64,000 bases of DNA, taken from the NCBI RefSeq assembly GCF_964204645.1, contig NC_134027.1:25780485-25844484 (forward strand), in the 5' to 3' direction. A model generated the notes under the pieces. That model was given only the letters and a program-made list of their open reading frames with translations, did no database searches and was not told the origin of the DNA. Positions 59,565 to 64,000 of the stretch are shown here, in pieces. Source of the stretch: Tubulanus polymorphus. Taxonomy: Eukaryota > Nemertea > Palaeonemertea > Tubulaniformes > Tubulanidae. The translations under genes and the position numbers were made by a program. Position 1 is the stretch's first letter, and each line of letters opens with the position of its first letter.

Positions 59565-62500
59565 TCAGTAATTCAAAAAGTTAGTCTTCATTTCCGTCAT
59601 ATCTTCGTCTTTATTGGCTTCACTGTCTTCAGGCTCCTTATGAAAAATACAATACGTCTAAGTTAATGATAAAACAATGAAAATAAGTATTCAGGAGACA
59701 GTTACACATCAGTTCCAGGCTTATGTATTTTCATTTCGAGGATCAGAATTTTGGAAATGAACTGATTTCATCTGATAAGTCAAGTATTGTGCAACAACTT
59801 TAGAATCAGGTCCAGGGCCAAGTTCCACGTGCGACTTTGAGTTAACTATGAGAAGTCCTGTTTCAATGTTTAAACTCTGAGTCCAATCTAAACTTAGAAC
59901 CGTGAAACAGAGCAATTGACTTGGCTAAATGTGTTTTGAGATAAAGTCTTGAATATTCCAGGTTGGTTTCGAATACATTTTCAGAATTGGCTGACGATTT
60001 CTGTTCGCAACAATGAACAATACCTGATCACATAATCCATCACTACCATCTCCAGATCCGGCGGAAGTGCAACCGGAACCAGTTTCCGGTTTGTTCGTCG
60101 GTCCATTTCCGGATCCAGCGGCCGCAGCGCCGCCTACCGGAACGACTCGTACTCCCGCTGATGGTCGAGTTGGCGTGGCGGTTGTCGGTTGGATTTGTCC
60201 AGTAGTTGTTTCGTCGATGACGATCTTATCATCTTCGGTGTCAGATCTCAATACGAATTCCAGATCTTTCATCTCCTCGGTGTTTATATTGTCGTCGAAC
60301 GTAGTGTGATTACACGGCTTTATTTCACAATTCCTCGTCTCGAATCTTACACCTTGAATATAGAAGAAATAGTTCATAAACCTAGGTGCAATTATTTTGC
60401 GAAATAAAATTCATTCATTCATAAGCTCCTTTTCAAATCACTCGACTTTCAAATGCTTTTAAGAGATATTTCTTGGTTGTTAGATTCTGGGTTCAACGCT
60501 CTCTAGTCTTCATTTGTTTTAAAGGATAGCACTTTTGTTTTAGATAACTTAAGCTAAAAAAAATTGATACCTTGTATCTCCGCTCTGCTGAGCTTAAAAG
60601 TTGACCCGGCCGGCCGCCAATCTACCCTATACATTACTTTTTTTTAAATCGTGATCAATTTTACCATAACAGACCCGGCCGCTGTAGAAATGAACTGTTA
60701 ACAAATTCTATCATATTTTACAAAAATGACCCTGCCGCAGCGGAGAAACAAGTATCATTTTTGTTTAGCCGTATAGCTCTACTTAGCTTTGCCTAATTTT
60801 GTTTATTTCGAAGTTGTTCTTATAAGGTTGCAACAACCCCAGTTGACGTCATTTCTGATTACTAAATTTGTCCCTTTGTTCTTGATAATATGTACATGTA
60901 CAAATCTCATATTTTTGTAAACTCAGAATTCCTGAAGGTACGGTCAAAGGTTATAGTCGAAACGTTGAATCGAATAAACTTATCATTCCGGACTTTATTT
61001 TTCATCATTATTGTAAGATTATGTTTATCATCATCACAACACGGGCAGGATTTTCATTAATGATCGTAAGTCCCTTTTCGAGTGCGCTCTTCTAGGAGAG
61101 GAATTATCTACTTTATTTTTCGATTGCCGCACTTAGAAGATTCTTCCGTCTCCGTGACGGCAGATATCTGCGACCAAGAATATTTCGTCTTCCGGAATGA
61201 GCGCATTGAAAATGGCCTATCACACTTACTCGTTGATTGTCCCTGAAGAGGACGTAAATATCGTGAATGCGAATCACGTTGTAAAGTAACGTTGTAAGAG
61301 TTAATCTCTTAAGAGCGATTTGAGTTCAATAGTTTCATAGATCACTCTCTGAGACAGACGACCGTGATGATTGGTTTTCGAGGAGAGGCTTTAGCGATTG
61401 AAATCAACCCTTTGACTCGTTACATTACGATGACATTATTGCCAAGATCCCGCGGAGATGATTTGTGTCAAACTGGCCCGGTTCAAATTTGGCCCCTGCT
61501 TAATTTGAGAGCGCGTTCTACCGTATTCATTCACTCGTTACTAAAATGATGCTGTAGCAAGTGAGGTGAATCACTTCCAGAACCAGTATAAGACGCTGTA
61601 AATCGACCGGTGCTAATGAGCGCGGACCACATTTGGCACCAGGGCCAAATTCGGTTTTCGTATCTAGTCGACTAGTGGTCGGAACCAATAACCGAATGCG
61701 CTTAATTTGCGAACTATCTCCAGAATATAGTTCCGACTAACTGACAATCGGTTTCACTTTGTTCGAATATAGTCGACTGGTTCAGATAACCGAAGTTCGC
61801 CCGGTGTGAGCGAATGGTCCGGGTTAAAAACGCCCGTGTGCTCTCGCGGCTTATATACATTCTTACCGCTGCAGTCGCTACCGCCGTTTTTCGGAGCCGG
61901 ACAATCACAATGTCTGATCCTCTTCTGGAAACTGATGTCATCGATATCTCCGCAGTCTAACGAACAGACGCCCCACTCTGACCAATCACACCATCCTCCA
62001 TTTACTTCAATGAAATTTAAATCCATTTAGTGTTTTCTAAATATCAGTTACGTTAATACATTTCCTTACAAGAGGTGCGGGTCCAGAGTGCCTCGCATGT
62101 CTCCCGTGAGGCACTCAAAAATTTGAAATGCTGTTCTTGAAGAAAGGTAGACACAAGTCAAAAAAACTTTGGGAACGTTTGAATTGCTTTTTTATGAGGC
62201 AACATTCCTCGAGTAAATTTCTAAGTACACTAATTCCGGTGAGTTTTGGAGTTTGAGGTGGAGGGTGTGTGCCCTTGTCCCCAAAACAATTATCTAACTT
62301 GGGACCAGTCCACAGTCATCGCTTAGACTTAAGACTAGTGTGAGACCACGTTAGTTCTATAGCCAATCTAACAACTTAAGACCAATCGACTTAAACCCAC
62401 TTTTGAACTTAAGATTCGACTGTGGAACCGGCCCACGGAGTCTTAATCATAGAAATGGTGGAAAATGACTTATACTGTGATTGATTATACGTGGGATTGA

Positions 62501-63342
62501 TTCTTATATTGTCCTCTTTTAATTAGTTCTCTAGAATTTTCCCCCATGCGAGGTAGTCAACACTGGATCGACGCCTGTCTTCTAACTAACAAACCTTTCA
62601 CGCAGTCGACGTGGTTGACGCATTCCTGTTTATCAATCTGATTACCGGCGCAGTATCTACCACCGTGTTGAGGACGAGGGTTTGTGCAGGTGCGCGATCT
62701 GAGTTGGTATCCTTTCTGACAAGCTGCCGCCTGACATTCTCCGTAACTTGTCCATTTCGACCATCCTCCGTTAACTGCATAGATATACAGATACATCTAT
62801 CATACTGTTCTTTAGGACCCTTAAGTGGTGCACTTAAAATAGTGGTATTTCATAAACTGATATCTATAAAACTTTGTATGCTTCATGGTACGGGCGTTCA
62901 AACAAGCGAAGCAAACACACGCTATATGGCTGCTTTGCTGCTTTGCTGCCATATTTCATACATTTCGCTTTATCCAGTGTTCCGTACTTTTAAAAGAAGG
63001 TTGTCACTTATAGATCGAATGACGTTCAGTAAGTCACTTATCAAAATAAAGTATGATCGATCGTTAAAGTAATCGGCTCGTTGGTCTAGTGGTATGATTC
63101 TCCCTTAGGGTGGGAGAGGTCCCGGGTTCGACTCCCGGACGAGCCCCGACTTTTTTCGTGTGACTAACCTGGACACGGCTTGCTGGAGTTGATCGTTTTG
63201 AACTGCTCTGAATCTCCTTCACACGGGCGCCCGTTATGTTTTGGTTTAGGACTGTTGCACACTCGTGTCCTCTTGGAAACGCCTTCGCCACACGTGACCG
63301 TCAGTCTAGACCAACTGCTCCACAGCGTCCAGCCACCGTCAA
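59565..63342 (-). CDS. Thrombospondin type-1 repeat protein, C-terminal part
   Basis: Exons read: 63169-63342, 62595-62774, 61867-62004, 60024-60352 and 59565-59636, phases consistent. Three TSP1 repeats: GGWTLWSSWSRLTVTCGEGV, GGWSKWTSYGECQAAACQKG and GGWCDWSEWGVCSLDCGDID, each with the W-x-x-W stack and CR/RTRxC strand; the third is completed by VRFETRNCEIKPC in the next exon. The rest is an acidic, then Thr/Gly/Ala-rich linker and a short acidic end (DEDMTEMKTNFLNY). No membrane segment, so it probably ends as a secreted or shed protein. The 5' exons lie right of the window. It could belong to the hemicentin/SCO-spondin/ADAMTS-like group; the N-terminus is needed to say which. Confidence 0.85.
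60551..60770. mobile_element. TIR element with GATACCTTGTTTCTCCGC ends, copy 2
   Basis: Opposite orientation to the copy at 30657-30876; begins TTGATACCTTGTATCTCCGC and ends GCGGAGAAACAAGTATCATT. It lies in an intron of the TSP1 gene. Confidence 0.75.
63075..63146 (+). tRNA. tRNA-Pro (AGG)
   Basis: 72-nt cloverleaf: acceptor GGCTCGT/ACGAGCC with C73, A-box TTGGTCTAGTGG, anticodon stem CTCCC/GGGAG around TTAGGGT with anticodon AGG at 63107-63109, T-arm CCGGG-TTCGACT-CCCGG with B-box GGTTCGACTCC. It is intronless and lies on the strand opposite the TSP1 gene, in the intron that follows the exon ending at 63169. Confidence 0.96.
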
Positions 63343-63374
63343 CTGAAATCAATGATGTAGCCACGTATGATCTG

Positions 63375-63560
63375 TATCTATAGGATAAAAACCCACTATG
63401 TACAATTAAAAGAATTTAAAATCGAGAATTTATTTCTAAAATGTCAAAACACGACGTTTCGATCTCACACTAGAGATCATCGTCAGGTGACGATGACGAT
63501 GACGTCACACCTGACGAATTCTTTTAATTATACATAGTGGGTTTTTATCCTATTATCCGT
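63375..63560. mobile_element. Penelope-like element terminal fragments, head to head
   Basis: The minus strand carries GATCATCGTCAGGTG-type tail sequence (GAGATCGAAACGTCGTG read on that strand) matching the tail at 18420-18480. Outer ends AGGATAAAAACCCACTATGT and ACATAGTGGGTTTTTATCCT are inverted repeats. No coding part remains. Confidence 0.65.
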
Positions 63561-63564
63561 TCAC

Positions 63565-64000
63565 CACGTTTGAGTGTGGTTATCGTACGATCTGTATCTA
63601 TGTTAGTCCTTGAAAGAAAACATCAACACGATATTTCCATAGGTGCAAACAGGTACTTTATCTGTTTACCCCGATATAGAACTTTCGCGGCACATTGAGT
63701 GTGGTTTAAACAAGAAAACTTTTGTAAATGTCAAAAAGATTACAATGGCGAATGGTCAAAAAACCCTAATATTCGTAACAGTATGACAGAATAACTCAAA
63801 ACCGACGTTGCAATGATTTATATTTTGAAAAACTATGACCATATTTGAATTCAATGTCGAATATTAATTTCCTGTCTATCTTCGAGCAGATCTGCGGTTA
63901 CCAGGAGTGAATGCCTATGACGGATAGGTAGCTCTCAGCGGTAAGTAATACTCGTTTGATCGTGACTGCATCTAAAACAAACACTCGCCTGGAATTGGAA
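63565..64000. other. Right edge, no gene seen
   Basis: Presumed intron of the TSP1 gene. No TSP1 motif, splice-bounded frame or RNA gene was recognised. Confidence 0.5.

Overview
The window is animal nuclear DNA: AT-rich, with genes broken by GT-AG introns, many dispersed inverted-repeat elements, satellites, Penelope-like retroelement debris and a eukaryotic tRNA-Pro. The gene families (a GRIP scaffold, a tandem array of small class A GPCRs, a GRL101/relaxin-receptor-like LGR, TSP1 and C-type lectin proteins) point to a marine invertebrate, most likely a lophotrochozoan. I cannot name the species.

Layout. 1-1080: a 145-bp satellite, a dispersed repeat and a TAA microsatellite. 1318-3727 (+): the last six exons of a GRIP1/2-type multi-PDZ scaffold. 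3.7-10.2 kb: no gene; tandemly duplicated non-coding units, a perfect-looking foldback and repeated blocks that recur beside the next genes. 10.3-20.0 kb (+): four intronless class A GPCR paralogs in head-to-tail tandem, with a decayed Penelope-like element between copies 3 and 4. 20.3-28.1 kb (-): three tandem three-exon SLC16-like MFS transporters, converging tail to tail on the GPCR array. 28.99-57.66 kb (-): one very large gene. 59.6-63.3 kb and beyond (-): the 3' end of a TSP1-repeat protein gene, with a tRNA-Pro(AGG) on the opposite strand of an intron.

The main result is the large minus-strand gene. I placed 47 coding exons by reading splice sites. Their phases agree at every junction, their lengths sum to 10,020 nt (3,339 aa plus stop), and a TATA-like box and signal-peptide exon lie at the 5' end. 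The order is signal peptide, MAM (split by an FTP/fucolectin cassette), an unassigned module, CTLD, F5/8C, CTLD, a half FTP, PAN, kringle-like, F5/8C, PAN, the other FTP half, FTP, F5/8C, two CUBs, CTLD, seven LDLa, about seven LRRs, a 7TM domain, and a cytoplasmic tail that looks like the C-lobe of a degenerate protein kinase. It resembles a GRL101-type receptor with a very large carbohydrate- and protein-binding ectodomain added by phase-1 exon shuffling. Two domains are split in half by other domain cassettes sitting at internal phase-1 introns.

Exon limits are hand-derived from consensus splice sites; transcripts would be needed to confirm them. The gene is treated as a single unit because of reading-frame continuity, but one junction (50,441 to 49,955) depends on a weaker donor and could be a gene end.
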